From Siphonodentalium dalli (Eukaryota > Mollusca > Scaphopoda > Gadilida > Siphonodentaliidae), in the NCBI GenBank assembly GCA_032622095.1, contig CP136063.1, positions 184,429,956 to 184,493,955 of the forward strand: a stretch of DNA of 64,000 nt, read 5' to 3'. How positions within the stretch are numbered: position 1 is the first letter of the stretch; every line of letters begins with the position of its first letter. Shown piece by piece: positions 41,943-53,585 of this stretch. Made by a program: the position numbers and the translations under genes. Below the pieces are notes generated by a model. The model was not told the origin of the DNA. It did not search any database and saw only the letters and a program-made list of their open reading frames with translations.

Positions 41943-42300
41943 AACGCACATAAAGGTCATCACCAACAAATGGTTTGTGAAATATGCGAGAAGAGTTGTT
42001 CAACAAGGTCAAATTTGGCGTTACACGCTAAAAATATATATAAATAACGCACACACAGAACCGCGAGAATAATTTCAAAGAGTGTGAGAAAAGATTCATG
42101 CGCAATTCCAATTAGTCGAAATATGAATGTGCATCTAAACACCAGTCCGTACAGTTGCAACCTATGCAAGGCAATTTTTGCACAATGGACGTCCCAGCCG
42201 GATGCGACACACGAGAGAAGCGGCATGTGACAGCCTCGTGTGAAGGCACACGTGCGATGTTTTTCAAGAGAGGAGAGAGACCGGACACATGCACGTGAAC
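41943..42300 (+). pseudogene. Decayed C2H2 zinc-finger array
   Basis: Starting at the end of the palindromic repeat the frame reads AHKGHHQQMVCEICEKSCST then RSNLALHAKN, a Cys2-His finger with F to C and the last His lost. After a stop come RTHTEPRE (linker-like, compare HTGEKP) and FKECEKRFMRNSN. In another frame NTSPYSCNLCKAIFAQ and finally REERPDTCT follow. At least four fingers can be traced through stops and frameshifts. Such arrays normally bind DNA. This one is dead, and the palindromic repeat inserted beside or into it. Confidence 0.72.
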
Positions 42301-42824
42301 GTAAACTATGAAAACGTGTCCTAGCAATCATCGTTGTTATTTATTTGCGTTTGCTTGATTAAACATTTTATTTTGTTACTCATTTAAGACATTGAAGAGA
42401 TACATATTTGCACATCATGCTCTGGCAATATATATATAGAGTGAGGTAATTTAAGGGCGATATCATATGGGACATTTTATAAGTCCACAAGAAAGGTCCG
42501 CTGTAAACCTTATCGCTTGTATCTTTCAAAAGGGTGTAGCCTGCATTTCGAACAAGATAAACGTTACCATCTTAAAAAGATATGTTCGACGATAACTTCG
42601 TTAATGCTTCGATATATAATAATGATAGTAACATGGATCCAAACAGGTGTAATTGTTTCTAGCAAGACCGGTTCCCAGGGGTGGATACTCTACACACTGG
42701 GCTACCGAACTGCTAATATAATGTAATCATAAGTTGTCAATACACGATATATTATAAAACCATTGGTTATCACACATTTAGCAATTAAAGTTATGTACCT
42801 ATAACCTGAATTGTGCGTGAGTAC

Positions 42825-43370
42825 TCTCTGCTATAAGAATGACAGCAACATTGCGTGATATGACCACGCCTGTACCGCGTCCCTACAATGTACATGAAAA
42901 CCATTCGATACTTCCTGTGGTATAAAGGGACTTCCGGTGATGCCTCAAAATTCATTCAGGCAGGACTAACATGCCACTAGCTTTACTACTAATTAATCAT
43001 CAACACTTTAGCTAGTAGTGCATAACTACCATGATAAATAAACAAAACTCGTGCTAACATTTGCAATGAAATGAAGTTTCAGAAACTAACAACTCGTGAC
43101 ACAGCCGAAATATGTCTGGAACACGTACCCAGGTGCTGCTACCCACCACCCAGTACGTGCACACTGTTCACATGCTAACATACGAAGTTATAATGCCACT
43201 TGATCAATCGATAATTGTATGTTTGATTGATAGCATATCGCGGTCAGTTACAACTTTAAACAGACATGGCTCATTCGAACTTCCAAAAATTTGATCTACG
43301 TAATTTGGGATTAGATATAAAATAGGTTCACAAATACACTAAATATTGATATACCGGCTTCATAATTATT
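42825..43370. repeat. Second copy of the promoter-like block (see 8270-8745)
   Basis: The segment aligns in order with 8270-8745 (GATATGACCACGCCTGTACC, AACTAACAACTCGTGACAC, GTATGTTTGATTGATAGCAT). Its end at 43255-43365 (TTTAAACAGACATGGCTCATT, ACAAATACACTAAATATTGA) also matches 33690-33770. So at least two repeat modules are joined here. No coding frame is shared. Confidence 0.5.
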
Positions 43371-43649
43371 CTCTGAAAAAAATACATGGCCACAGCTGTT
43401 TTAAAATTTCGCATAGAAGTCAAACAAACGTTTTTTATGTCTACCATATCAGGAACACCGAACGCTCTCGTGCAGATTTGTTTTTGATTGGGACCCAAAC
43501 ACCGCGTTCAAAGTTGTATTCTTCATGACTTCAATGCGCCGTTCTGAACACAGGATGCTCGTATAAAGGTAGCTCAGGTATTTATCGACCTATTTCGATA
43601 CTGGGAATATTTCAAAGGGGAATACCATTAGATGCATTTTAGAGCGAAC

Positions 43650-45560
43650 CGTCATGTGGCTTTTAATAAGTTATTAAGAACTGCATTGTCTGCGAAAACG
43701 ATGCAAAAACAACAAAGAATACTGAAATAAATATTCATTACTAGCAATCGACATTATGGGCCACAAGTTGATCGAAGCCGCGAGGGATACCGCAACGCGA
43801 TGAAAACTGTGAATTTTATATCACACCTGGTTGAGAGTTATTTAAAACTGCATTGTCATTCTAGCTGGTTTATGTACGAGCAGACTTGGAAGTATGTCTG
43901 AATATAGATCCGAGCACATTATCACCTATTTGCACGCCGGTATTAAAAAGGCGACTTCACAGGGATTACGCGGGGACGTCAACCATAATGATTGAAGACG
44001 TTAGTGCTCTAAAATAAATTTAGTTTCACGCGAGTAATAAGCTTCAGTTTCTTCATATATTAACGCAAATTATAGGCCAACTTGAACGAGACAAATGAAA
44101 AAAAGGACACATTTTGCACATTTACAGTTAGCCTGAAAATACTATCATATGTCTAACTTTATCACTATAAACTACAATACAGACATCTTGTTCAATATAC
44201 ACAACAGTTACACTCTGCATGTGTAAGTTTTGGGTGCACACTAACTTCATAAAATTTCCCAGCTACATGTACATGCACCAGACATAAACCAATGTGGATA
44301 AAAGGTTGATCTTACTATGTAGCAATAAAACAATCCATCAGAAATATGTACCTGGGACATTTTAAGAATTCAAGATGCGCCCAAATCTTAGGCACAGACA
44401 ATTTGCAGTGTATATCTTGAACAAGATGTATGTGGTTGCGGGAATTACCTCAGGTGTGGGTACCTAGAAATGAATCCCCCGCTTGCCACTAAAAGAAAAT
44501 AATAATTACAAGTACCCACTAATGAGATCATTCCAAAATAATAGCATATGAACACCAGGATCACAACACTGTACAATATTATGTTGGACAAGCTACTACT
44601 GTTCAATGGCAAATGTACACATGGCCCATCTTTATTGTGTTTGACACAGCCAATGTGTCAATTTTGCAGTTGCGCCCCCTCCACATGTATCCACTAATCC
44701 GGATACAATATTTTTTTCCTGAAAACTCATCTAATAATGTCACATATTAAATGGACAAATTCACTTGAATGGTGGTATCAAATAGTCTTTGCATGTCCTC
44801 TTTAGTTATATCATATAAATAATAAAGATAGTACTTGATTTTGTACATAATTGTAGTTTTGTAGAACGATCAGTACATGCCTGCTCTATACATATTAATT
44901 TTAAAAAATGTCTACCTACCTACCCGAAGTTGTCAGTGAACCGTAACCCTAAACAGAGTTATTTTTTTTTGCCTAACCTGAATGATGGTTATTCAGTTAT
45001 TCAACGTTTACGTCTTTGTAGCCGCGAGAGAGACTGTAACAAGAGGAAAACTGTGATTTATATATAGCACCTGGTTGAGTGTTATTAAACACTGCATTGT
45101 CAGTGAACACGATGCACAAACAACAAAGAATATTGCATTTATATTCATTACTCAGTTACTGCCACTCGACATCATGGACCACAGGTTGATCGAACATTAT
45201 GAGAACTCCAATAACCTGAATGATGGTTCGTCAGTTATTCAACGTTTACGTCATTGCAGCCGCGAGGGAGACCGTAACAAGAGGAAAACTGTGAATTATA
45301 TATAACACCTGGTTGCGTGTTATTAAAAACTGCATAGTCAGTGAACACGATGCACAAACAGCAAAGAATACTCCATTCATATTCATTACTCAGTTACTGC
45401 CAATCGACATTATAGGCCACATGTTGATCGCACATTAAGAGAACTCCAATAACTTGCATTGTTAGTTATACAACGTTTTACGTCGCAACAGCCGCGAGGG
45501 ATACTATAACAAGATGAACACTGTGAATAATATATCACCACTGGTTAAGTGTCCCGGTTG
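43650..45560 (+). repeat. ~235-bp direct repeats
   Basis: A unit containing GCCGCGAGGGAGACCGTAACA, AACTGTGAATTATATATAAC, ACCTGGTTGAGTGTTATT, ACTGCATTGTCAGTGAACAC and CCACAGGTTGATCGAACATT is repeated at about 44977-45207, 45208-45440 and partly 45441-45550. A rearranged copy lies at 43660-43860. The 76-codon frame at 45075 is inside a unit. The 44000-44970 stretch between them shows nothing recognisable. Confidence 0.7.
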
Positions 45561-45869
45561 AATTGACAACATATCCTTAGTTAGTTATCATTTTGATATC
45601 CGTAGGATAACACCATCATTTTCTTAACCAAAAAGCTGCTATGTGGTTCTCAGCCAACACAAATACAGGCCAAGTTCGATCAGTTTCAGTTCAATAAATT
45701 ATGCATGGCCTCGTTTGTGACTCGCACATTACCTGAATTTGATATTTTTGTTCACGATCATTTCGCAAAAATACCCTCCATCGAGCATTTAAGACGATCA
45801 AGTGAGCTTATCAAACCATCCAATGAGTTTACCAAAACATGGATTGATATATTTGATGGATAGTTTTGT

Positions 45870-46050
45870 ACACTAGTTTGTGACACTCATTAGATCAGAT
45901 GATGTGGGACATTCAGCGGGTTATTTGAGACATTAGTTGTTCGTTTTAGACACTCCTGGTGGTTTGAGACAATCATCGTGTGGCTTTTTGGATGGTTTGT
46001 GGTACACACTTGATGGTTTGAGACATCCATATGTATGGTTTGGGACTTTG
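45870..46050. repeat. Degenerate GGTTTGAGACA minisatellite
   Basis: Words such as GGTTTGAGACATCC, TTATTTGAGACATTAG and GGTTTGAGACAATC recur about every 22-26 bp. The following 46058-46330 open frame (90 codons) has no recognised domain. Confidence 0.5.
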
Positions 46051-46519
46051 ACGAAAATTGCCCAATTTTACTACTTTCGGTAGCCATTTTGTCCCTATTT
46101 TGGGAAGTGATAGCTTCATTTTTGTTAAAATGGACACAAATGGTTCTTATCTGACATCTAATGAGTATTCAGTACACTGGTGCTTTCGATTTGCGGTTAT
46201 TCTAGGCATTAAAATAATAATAGATTTTTCTTCGAAATTTAGTACATCTATTTCGAATATGAAGGACACTGAAGGGCCCAAATTCCCAAACCCTCGTGAT
46301 ATGGCTCACAATTATCAGACATTGAATTAAAATGCAAGATGGCGTTCGTCCGTCCGTCGTCTTTCTGACCATCCGTAGACACTTTACACATAATGCGAAA
46401 ACTCAAACCTTTTTTATCCAATCGGGACCAAATTTTGTATATGGGTTTATCAACCCAAAATGCAGATCACAACCACAACAAGGTATTACTTAAATTGCAG
46501 ATTAAAATCTGATTAAAAT

Positions 46520-47003
46520 GTGCCATATACCAAATTTAACATGGTAATTGGGCCCTATATTTGTGCATTATGATGGGGATTGCTTTCATGACTAAGGCAC
46601 TAGGGGTAGCGGATTATGAGACAATTAACAAAAGAAATGACCAAAATATCACATTTTTTCCAATGACCTTGACCTTTGCAATTGACCTTGACCGTATATG
46701 TCTTAGTCGCCCAGTCAGTTTGATGGAAAAAAAATGAGTTAGCTATGAGTTAACATATATATGTGCCATATACCAAATTTAACATATTAATTGGGCCCTA
46801 TATTTGTGCATTATGATGGGGATTGCTTTCATGACTAAGGCACTAGGGGTAGCGGATTATGAGACAATTAACAAAAGAAATGACCAAAATATCACATTTT
46901 TTGTAATGACCTTGACCTTTGCAATTGACCTTGACCGTATATGTCTTAGTCGCCCAGTCAGTTTGATGGAAAAAAAATGAGTTAGCTATGAGTTAACATA
47001 ATT
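46520..47003 (+). repeat. Recent tandem duplication, period 243 bp
   Basis: GTGCCATATACCAAATTTAA starts at 46520 and again at 46763. The two copies are almost identical through GGGCCCTATATTTGTGCATT, AATGACCTTGACCTTTGCAA and GTTAGCTATGAGTTAACATA. Only a few differences are seen (for example CCAATGACC versus GTAATGACC). Confidence 0.9.
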
Positions 47004-47144
47004 TCTTCAAACAAAAGGTTCGTTGATTCTCAACAGCGGCCTTTTCAAATTTTTCTTAAAATATATGGTGCCGTTGTCATGGAAACCTGAGTTTATAACG
47101 ACATTGGACCCCACCCCACCTGGGCACGCCCTCCAAAACGTTTT

Positions 47145-47826
47145 CCATATAACTAAGTAACAAATATTTGTATAAGTTTCATGCTTTAGTCAACAAATTC
47201 ACAATTCAACCATTAAAAGACCCCAGATAAGTAAATAACTCTATAATATACACAACAGCACGATATCTTGGGGAAATAACTTATTTTGACCCATTTTGGA
47301 AAATGGCCACAAAGTTTAGAGGCCTATATCTCATGACTGTCTTGTCAGTTGCAACAATATCACAGTTATCCGAGTAGCCTATATGCTCTAGATTAATTCC
47401 GAGTAAAGATAACGTATTCAAAACTGATATATAAACTCAGTGGGTAGAAAATGTATGACCCGATATGAAAAAAACTAATATTTTGGTCAGTGACCTTGAC
47501 CTTTGTATATGACCTTGACATCTAGAGGTGAAATCTGCAGTGTCAAATGAAAGCCCAACAAGGGTAGCACCCAATATCAATGCCAAGATAGAGTTACTGC
47601 ATTAAACTTTCTTGGTATAGACCGTTATATGCATATTGTTTATACTGGCCAAAAACACCATCCGTTGCCATGGAAACACACATTTTCAATACTATGCTAC
47701 ACTGCCCCAGTGTGCCCCAGCACTGACATAAACTTCAGATTATGAGCTTTGAGAAAACTTTTGTTAGAATTTGCCCACCAAATTGGTACCATTTTCCATT
47801 TTTGAGGAGCCTGGCTCATGGACTAC
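47145..47826 (+). mobile_element. Right half of the palindromic repeat family (copy of 41353-41942)
   Basis: About 590-680 bp matches 41353-41942 nearly base for base (GATATCTTGGGGAAATAACT, CCTATATGCTCTAGATTAAT, GGTAGCACCCAATATCAATG). It ends at the same GGCTCATGGACTA terminus, with about 90 extra bp before the end. The left arm is absent. Confidence 0.8.
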
Positions 47827-47874
47827 TATACATTTTCGGTATTACCCCAAATGGAATAAATGTGTTCAAAAATA

Positions 47875-49330
47875 AAATAAAATATTTTTCTATGACATCC
47901 ATGATAATATACGACCAAGCTCGGCATAGCTTACTCTACTAGTTTATTCTGGTAACAACAATAGTCTAGTAGGCTTCCTGGAACAGCAGTTTTGAATTTG
48001 TCGTCGATTTGTCGAATTAATATGTCAAAATTCTCCTTTAAAAAAACACAAAATCCGATTTTAGAGGACCGTGCCAATCCACAGTAAAATATCGCACACC
48101 CGTGAGGTGTGTCCTAGGGGTCAAGGAATACGAAAGGGGAGTGCAGGGTCGAATGATTGTTTTAACGGGAAACGAATAATTGCATGTACATGTACGTATT
48201 AAATAATTCATTTAAATGAGCCAGGGGCAGACTATACAACTGCGCTCTATAGTGCTATATGGGACTCTCGGGAGTGTATCGATGAAAGGTATAGCTTTGA
48301 ATTTAATATGGGATATTTAACTCATTCATTGTGAGTGCGTATGTCATTGGTGATGGATGTGCTGCATGTGCTGCTATGTATCGTGGCCTTGTGTTGCATG
48401 GTTTACGCCGCGGAATACAACTTAAATGTCGACAAAAAAGCGCGACAATTAGCACTTCTGAATGTTAACAATAATTGATTAGAACATTCTAGTTTGATTG
48501 GTAAGTGTTCTTAAGCAGGGTGTGTAAACCTATGTGCATGGACGAACGCATCCGTATGGGTCGAACTGATCCGACGTGCGATGGCGTTTTCCTCGACCCG
48601 ATAGGGGTAGGGTTAAGTTTTAGGAAATATTGAGTTATTATATCCATCATACCCACACATCTTTACATATTTATATAGCAAACTGGTCTTTTACAATTTT
48701 AGGATCGATATCATTAATATGTTGATATAATCCGCGCTCATATTTCGGAAAAACTCTTGCGAAGAAAAAATCAAAATAGAATATCTTTCAATGACAACCA
48801 TGATGATAATATATGTCCAAACTCGGCTTAGCTTATTCCACTGGTTTATTATGATGGTAACAATAGTCTTGTGGGCTTCATGGAACAACCTTTTTTTAAT
48901 TTATCGTCGATTTGTTGAATTAATATGTCAAAAATCGATTTTAAAACACAAAATCCGATTTTAGGGGACCGTTCCAATCCACAGCAAAAATTCGCACACC
49001 TTAATATCGAGGTGTGTCCTATGGGTCAATTAATACGAAAATAGCAAGAAATCTCGAGGGAGTGCAGGGTCGAATGATTGTTCGAACACTCGTATACTGG
49101 CCTAACGTTTGTATAGCATGTATACATGTGTTCGGCGGACAACAAACAGTTGAATGTACATGAACATATTAACTATTTCGTTTCAATGAGCCGGGATAAA
49201 CTATACAACTGTGCTCTATGGTGCTATGGGACTGTATCAATGAAAGACAACTTTGAATTTAGTATGGGCTCTTTACCTCATTCATTGTGAACGTGAATGT
49301 CATTGTTAGTGGCTGCGCTATGTTGCTATG
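47875..49330 (+). repeat. Tandem duplication containing the arrestin promoter region
   Basis: Positions 47875-48400 and 48765-49330 align in order: TTGTCGAATTAATATGTCAA, CACAAAATCCGATTTTAG, GAGTGCAGGGTCGAATGATT, CTATACAACTGCGCTCTA, then CTCATTCATTGTGA and TGTCATTG. The second copy continues directly into exon 1 of the plus paralogue; the first has the upstream part but no exon 1. A duplicated promoter without its exon is the direct reading. Confidence 0.75.
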
Positions 49331-49381
49331 TCTCGTGGCCTTGAATGTTATGTATTCGAGATGGTCAGTTCTTAATTCCAC

Positions 49382-49508
49382 ATGGGGAAGCTCGGAAAGT
49401 ACGAGATCGAGTTGACAGGCGCACAAGCCTCCAGCGTGGTATATCAACCCGGAGATTATATAAACGGACAACTTATCGTCGAAGTCATCGAGGAAATATC
49501 TCCAAGAG
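49382..49508 (+). CDS. Plus-strand arrestin paralogue, exon 1
   Basis: ATG at 49382 opens MGKLGKYEIELTGAQASSVV with VYQPGDYINGQLIVEVIEE and ISPR, then a split Gly codon at the donor GTAGGG. Exon length (127 nt), start and phase equal those of the minus-strand gene, with four residue changes out of 42. The exon is intact. Exon 2 follows 9.7 kb downstream across an intron swollen by an R4-like LINE, a minisatellite and Helitrons. Confidence 0.85.
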
Positions 49509-49869
49509 GTAGGGCCGTAATGAATATCACCCATTATTATAATTCACTAGCACCCAGCTTTATTAGGTATAGGATATCCCCGAGCTGTAGAGTATTCTGA
49601 ACAATAATAAAACGAGGCGGAGCCGAGGTCTTTATTTGGCCGAATACCCGATAGCGATGGGAAAATCTATCTTAATCCACAGAAAAACCTTAAGTAAATC
49701 GACATACCCCGCGTCCAATAACACTAGATTTCTGGAAAAATAAGTCCCATCATATATAGTGCAGGGGACATGTGTATATCACGTCTTATGCTGCATGTAG
49801 ATGCAGGCAAACATCGACACCAAACTTAAGAAAACAACAGTAAAGAATTATACAAGTTTGCAACGATGT

Positions 49870-51430
49870 GAGTTGCGAACACATCAAATTGGAAGTCACC
49901 TGGAGTAGATTGTGTGCCAAATTTATGGCTGAAACACTTGGATTATTTACATACTCACTTATCGCAGTGTCTTAGTGAGCTTATAGAACACACATATACA
50001 AGTCCTGTGTGGTTGACTAAAGGTATTGCATACATACTCCATAAATCAAAGGAGACAGCACATCCCAAGAATTATCGGCCAATTACGTGCTTGCCAACCA
50101 CATACAAACACAGAAAGTGAATGATTACCAAAAGAAAGAAAGAACAGAAAAGTAAACGAGTATCTGAAACAATACAAAGAAATTTTATAGAGATCTAGGT
50201 AGTAAGACCTTAAGTGTAGAACAACCTCCAGCTAAGGAAGATGTAGAAACATTTTTTGGAAGGGTATATGGAGTAACAGCAACGGATATAAGAACAATTC
50301 AGAACGGATAACCAAAGTGATAGATAGAAATAAAGAAGTGAAATCTCAGGCATGGTGGCCGTTCAAGCAGACGAGCTGAAGAAATCAATCACGAAGACAT
50401 CAAATTGGAAGTCACCTGGGTAGATTGTGTGACGAATTTCTGGCTGAAACACTTGGATTCCTTACAAACACACTTATCGCAGTGCCTAAGTAAGCGTATA
50501 GAACACCCAGATACAAGTCCTGTGTGGTTGACTAAAGGTATTACATACGTACTCCCTAAATCAAAGGAGACAGCACAACCCATGAATTATCGGCCAATTA
50601 CGTGCTTGCCAACCACATACAAGCTATTGACATCAATCATGACAAGTCGAATTCACAACTTTCTTGACAACAACCAATTACTACCGCTTGGACAAAAAGG
50701 TTGTCGGAAGGGGTCCTATGGCTGTAAGGACCAACTGTTGATCAACTAAATGATACTAGAGGATTATATAGCACGACATAAGAACCTTAGCTGCTCGTGG
50801 ATTGATTTTTTTTTCCGCAAAGCCTTCGACAGCGTGCCACACGAGTGGATCCTGAAATCGTTAGAGATATACAAAGTCGCCCATGAATTGATATCATTCA
50901 TGAAAGAAAGTATGACCAATTGGCGCACACAACTCAAATTAACTCACACAGATGGTGTGATAGAAACTGACATGATAGATATCAAAAGTGGCATTTTCCA
51001 AGGGGATTCTCTGTCTCCTCTCATATTCTGCCTTAACGTTGCTCCCCTTAGCAGTGTGCTTAATGATCTGGGGTGTGAATATGAAATAAATGGCAAATCC
51101 ATCAGCAATCTTCTCTACATGTATGATCTAAAACATATGCAAAGAATGAGAAACAGTTAGAGACACAACTTTTTGCGGTGAAATCCTTTAGTGGTGACAT
51201 TGGTATGGAATATCGATAAGTGTGCTAAGGTTGTGATAAGAAGGGGGAAATCTCATCGAAAGGAGATATGTCGCTTGGAGTCAAAGTCGTCATCAAAGAA
51301 CTGCACGATGACGATATGTATAAGTATCTTGGAGTTCACGAGCTAACTAGAATAAAACACGACAAAGACCCGCATATCGGCGTTGGTACCGGAAATCATG
51401 GTGAGTAGGAATTTCTATTAAATTTACCGG
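49870..51430 (+). pseudogene. R4/R2-like LINE reverse transcriptase fragment, partly duplicated
   Basis: The reading frame at 50405-51160 gives NYRPITCLPTTYKLLTSIM, LLPLGQKGCRKGSYGCKDQL, then after a stop DFFFRKAFDSVPHEWILKSL and GIFQGDSLSPLIFCLNVAPL, followed by LLYMYDLK. The last is the catalytic motif C, normally YMDD, with Asp replaced by Tyr. Text such as SVPHEWILKSL fits LINEs of the R4/R2 type. The start (VDC.PNLWLKHLD to PTTYK) is present twice, at 49904-50120 and 50415-50630. The remainder to about 51430 is broken. It is in sense orientation in the paralogue's intron 1. Confidence 0.85.
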
Positions 51431-52044
51431 GGTGAGACCAAGCTGTGGTCGCTATCCCATTGAGGGAACATTCTGCTTTGCGAAATTATGTTTTGAATAG
51501 TGGTAATCACCATTTAACCTGGATGTATAGAACTTCATCTGAGCAATGATATGTCCATTTATCAAAGCCGCAATTCTCGGGTCTGGCGATACCCTCGGGG
51601 TTGGCGATACCCTCGGGGTTGGCGATACCACGTACACGGGGTGTTGTCGTTGGTGGCGAAGAAATTACACTCAGCAGATAATCCTGCCTTTGTAATCGAG
51701 AGAAATGTTTCAGTTATTTATATATTAACTCGTATCACTCGAACAAATATAAATGATTTATAGAATAACTACGAATTGTATTGCGACGAAGCTTTAATCT
51801 AAAAGGAGAGATAAGCGTATATAGCTTCAGTATGTACATCATGCACCATATTACAATAGTAAATAACTACAATGCATGTAAAATACACATAATTTTATAA
51901 CAGGAATATCACGTATTTCATCATGGTTATTATCCGACATACATGAATATCAATCCCTACTAACATTGATTGCCATTCAGATTGCAATGTGAATAAACAA
52001 ATCTTTCGCTTTAAATTGTATTACACGCAGACATTTTCTGTGTC
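51431..52044. other. Intron 1 of the paralogue, no gene
   Basis: A small tandem of GGCGATACCCTCGGGGTT (three units, 51583-51632) is the only structure seen. The rest is AT-rich sequence. Confidence 0.5.
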
Positions 52045-52885
52045 AGATCCACCAATCACACAACTGCCCCATGAATACCTGACACAGATCCACCAATCAT
52101 CAAGCTGCCCCATGAATACCTAACACAGATCCAACAATCATCAATCTGCCCCATGAATACCTGACACAGGTCCACCAATCATCCATGTGCCTCACGAATA
52201 CCTGACACAGGCCCACCAATCATCCAACTGCCACATGAATACCTGACACAGATCCGCCAATCATCCAACTGCCCCATGAATACCTGACACAGGTCCACCA
52301 GTCATCCAACCTGACACAGATACACCAACCATCCAACTGCCCCCATGAATACCTGGCACAGGTCCACCAATCATCCAACTGCCCCATGAATATCTGACAC
52401 AGATCCGCCAATCATGCAACTACCCCATGAATACCTGACACAGGTCCATCAATCATCCAACTGCCCCACGAATACCTGACACAGATCCGCCAATCATCCA
52501 ACTGCCCCATGAATACCTGACACAGGTCCACCAATCATCCAACTGCCCCATGAATACCTGACACAGATCCGCCAATCATCAAACTGCCACATGAATACCT
52601 GACACAGATCCACCAATCATCCAACTGCCCCATGAATACCTTACACAGATCCACCAATCATCCAACTTCCCCATGAATACCTTACACAGATCCGACAATC
52701 ATCCAACTGTCCCATGAATACCTGACACAGATCCACCAATCATCCAACTGCCCCATGGATACCTGAAACAGATCCACAAATCATCCAACTGCCCCTTTAA
52801 TACCTGACACAGATCCGCCAATCATCCAACTGCCCCATGAATACATGGCACAGATCCACCAATCACCAAGCTGCCACATGGATAC
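52045..52885. repeat. 41-bp minisatellite, about 20 copies
   Basis: The unit reads GATCCACCAATCATCCAACT followed by GCCCCATGAATACCTGACACA. It is repeated head to tail with substitutions (A/G at CCACC versus CCGCC) and one short deletion near 52310. The frames on the minus strand are by-products. The array ends directly at the start of a LINE endonuclease fragment. Confidence 0.95.
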
Positions 52886-53585
52886 CTGATTGTACAAAAG
52901 ACCGATATAGTTTAGATAGAGTATGTAACTCATTTGGGAAACAACTTTTGTTGCTGTGTAAATCTGTTGGAATGAGAATAGTGAATGGAAGAAAACGTGG
53001 TGACTTACTCGGTAATTTAACAAGTATTAATAATAATGGGGCGAGTGTAGTTGACTCTATTATGATAAAAGAACGTTATTTATCTGAAGTTAGTTATTTC
53101 TGTGCTAAACCGCCAACCAAATTTTCGGACCATTGTCAGCTATCACTTCATATACATTTTAAAAGAGGTTTTTCTCATGGAATTAAAAGTATGAAGTACT
53201 CTCGAGTAAGCTTATACAAAGCCGAATAAAACGCTTAGTTGGTGCTATGAAAGTAGATATAAAGCACGAGGAGCGCTCTACCAGCCTCGTGCACAAAACA
53301 AGTTGATGCAATTTCGACTAAATACCTACGCGGAACACGCTGAAGGCACAGAAGCAGCGACCCGCCACTTGAACGAGTTATTCACAGTACTCAATACATC
53401 TGCATCGAGAATAGTCATAAACAATAGTAAACGCAGAACAAAACGCGCATGGTTAGACAATGAGTGAAAAGGTTGAAAGAAAATATGGAAATTGTTATCA
53501 AGCAAATGAAACAAACATCCAAACGACAAGTCTTTATTGATAACATGTTTCGAAGCGAAAAAAGCATATAAGATAGAGACTATAT
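52886..53585 (+). pseudogene. LINE endonuclease fragment (first half of a split element)
   Basis: Translation gives LLLLCKSVGMRIVNGRKRGD, GASVVDSIMIKE and FSDHCQLSLHIHF, the C-terminal half of an APE-type LINE endonuclease. A linker region follows (KRRTKRAWLDNE) with a stop at 53465. It ends in AKKAYKIE where Helitron sequence begins at 53586. The matching C-terminal part of a LINE resumes at about 55430. Confidence 0.8.

Noticed and set aside
42655-42715. A-box-like TAGCCCAGTGTGTAGAG on the minus strand, possible tRNA or SINE
   Set aside because: No B box at a suitable distance and no cloverleaf could be drawn.
46058-46330. 90-codon plus-strand frame after the GGTTTGAGACA repeats
   Set aside because: No domain and no splice signals recognised; composition resembles surrounding non-coding DNA.
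52045-52885. Regular short repeats resembling a CRISPR array
   Set aside because: Units are contiguous 41-bp copies with no unique spacers, the context is eukaryotic and no cas genes exist. The same applies to 35048-35975.
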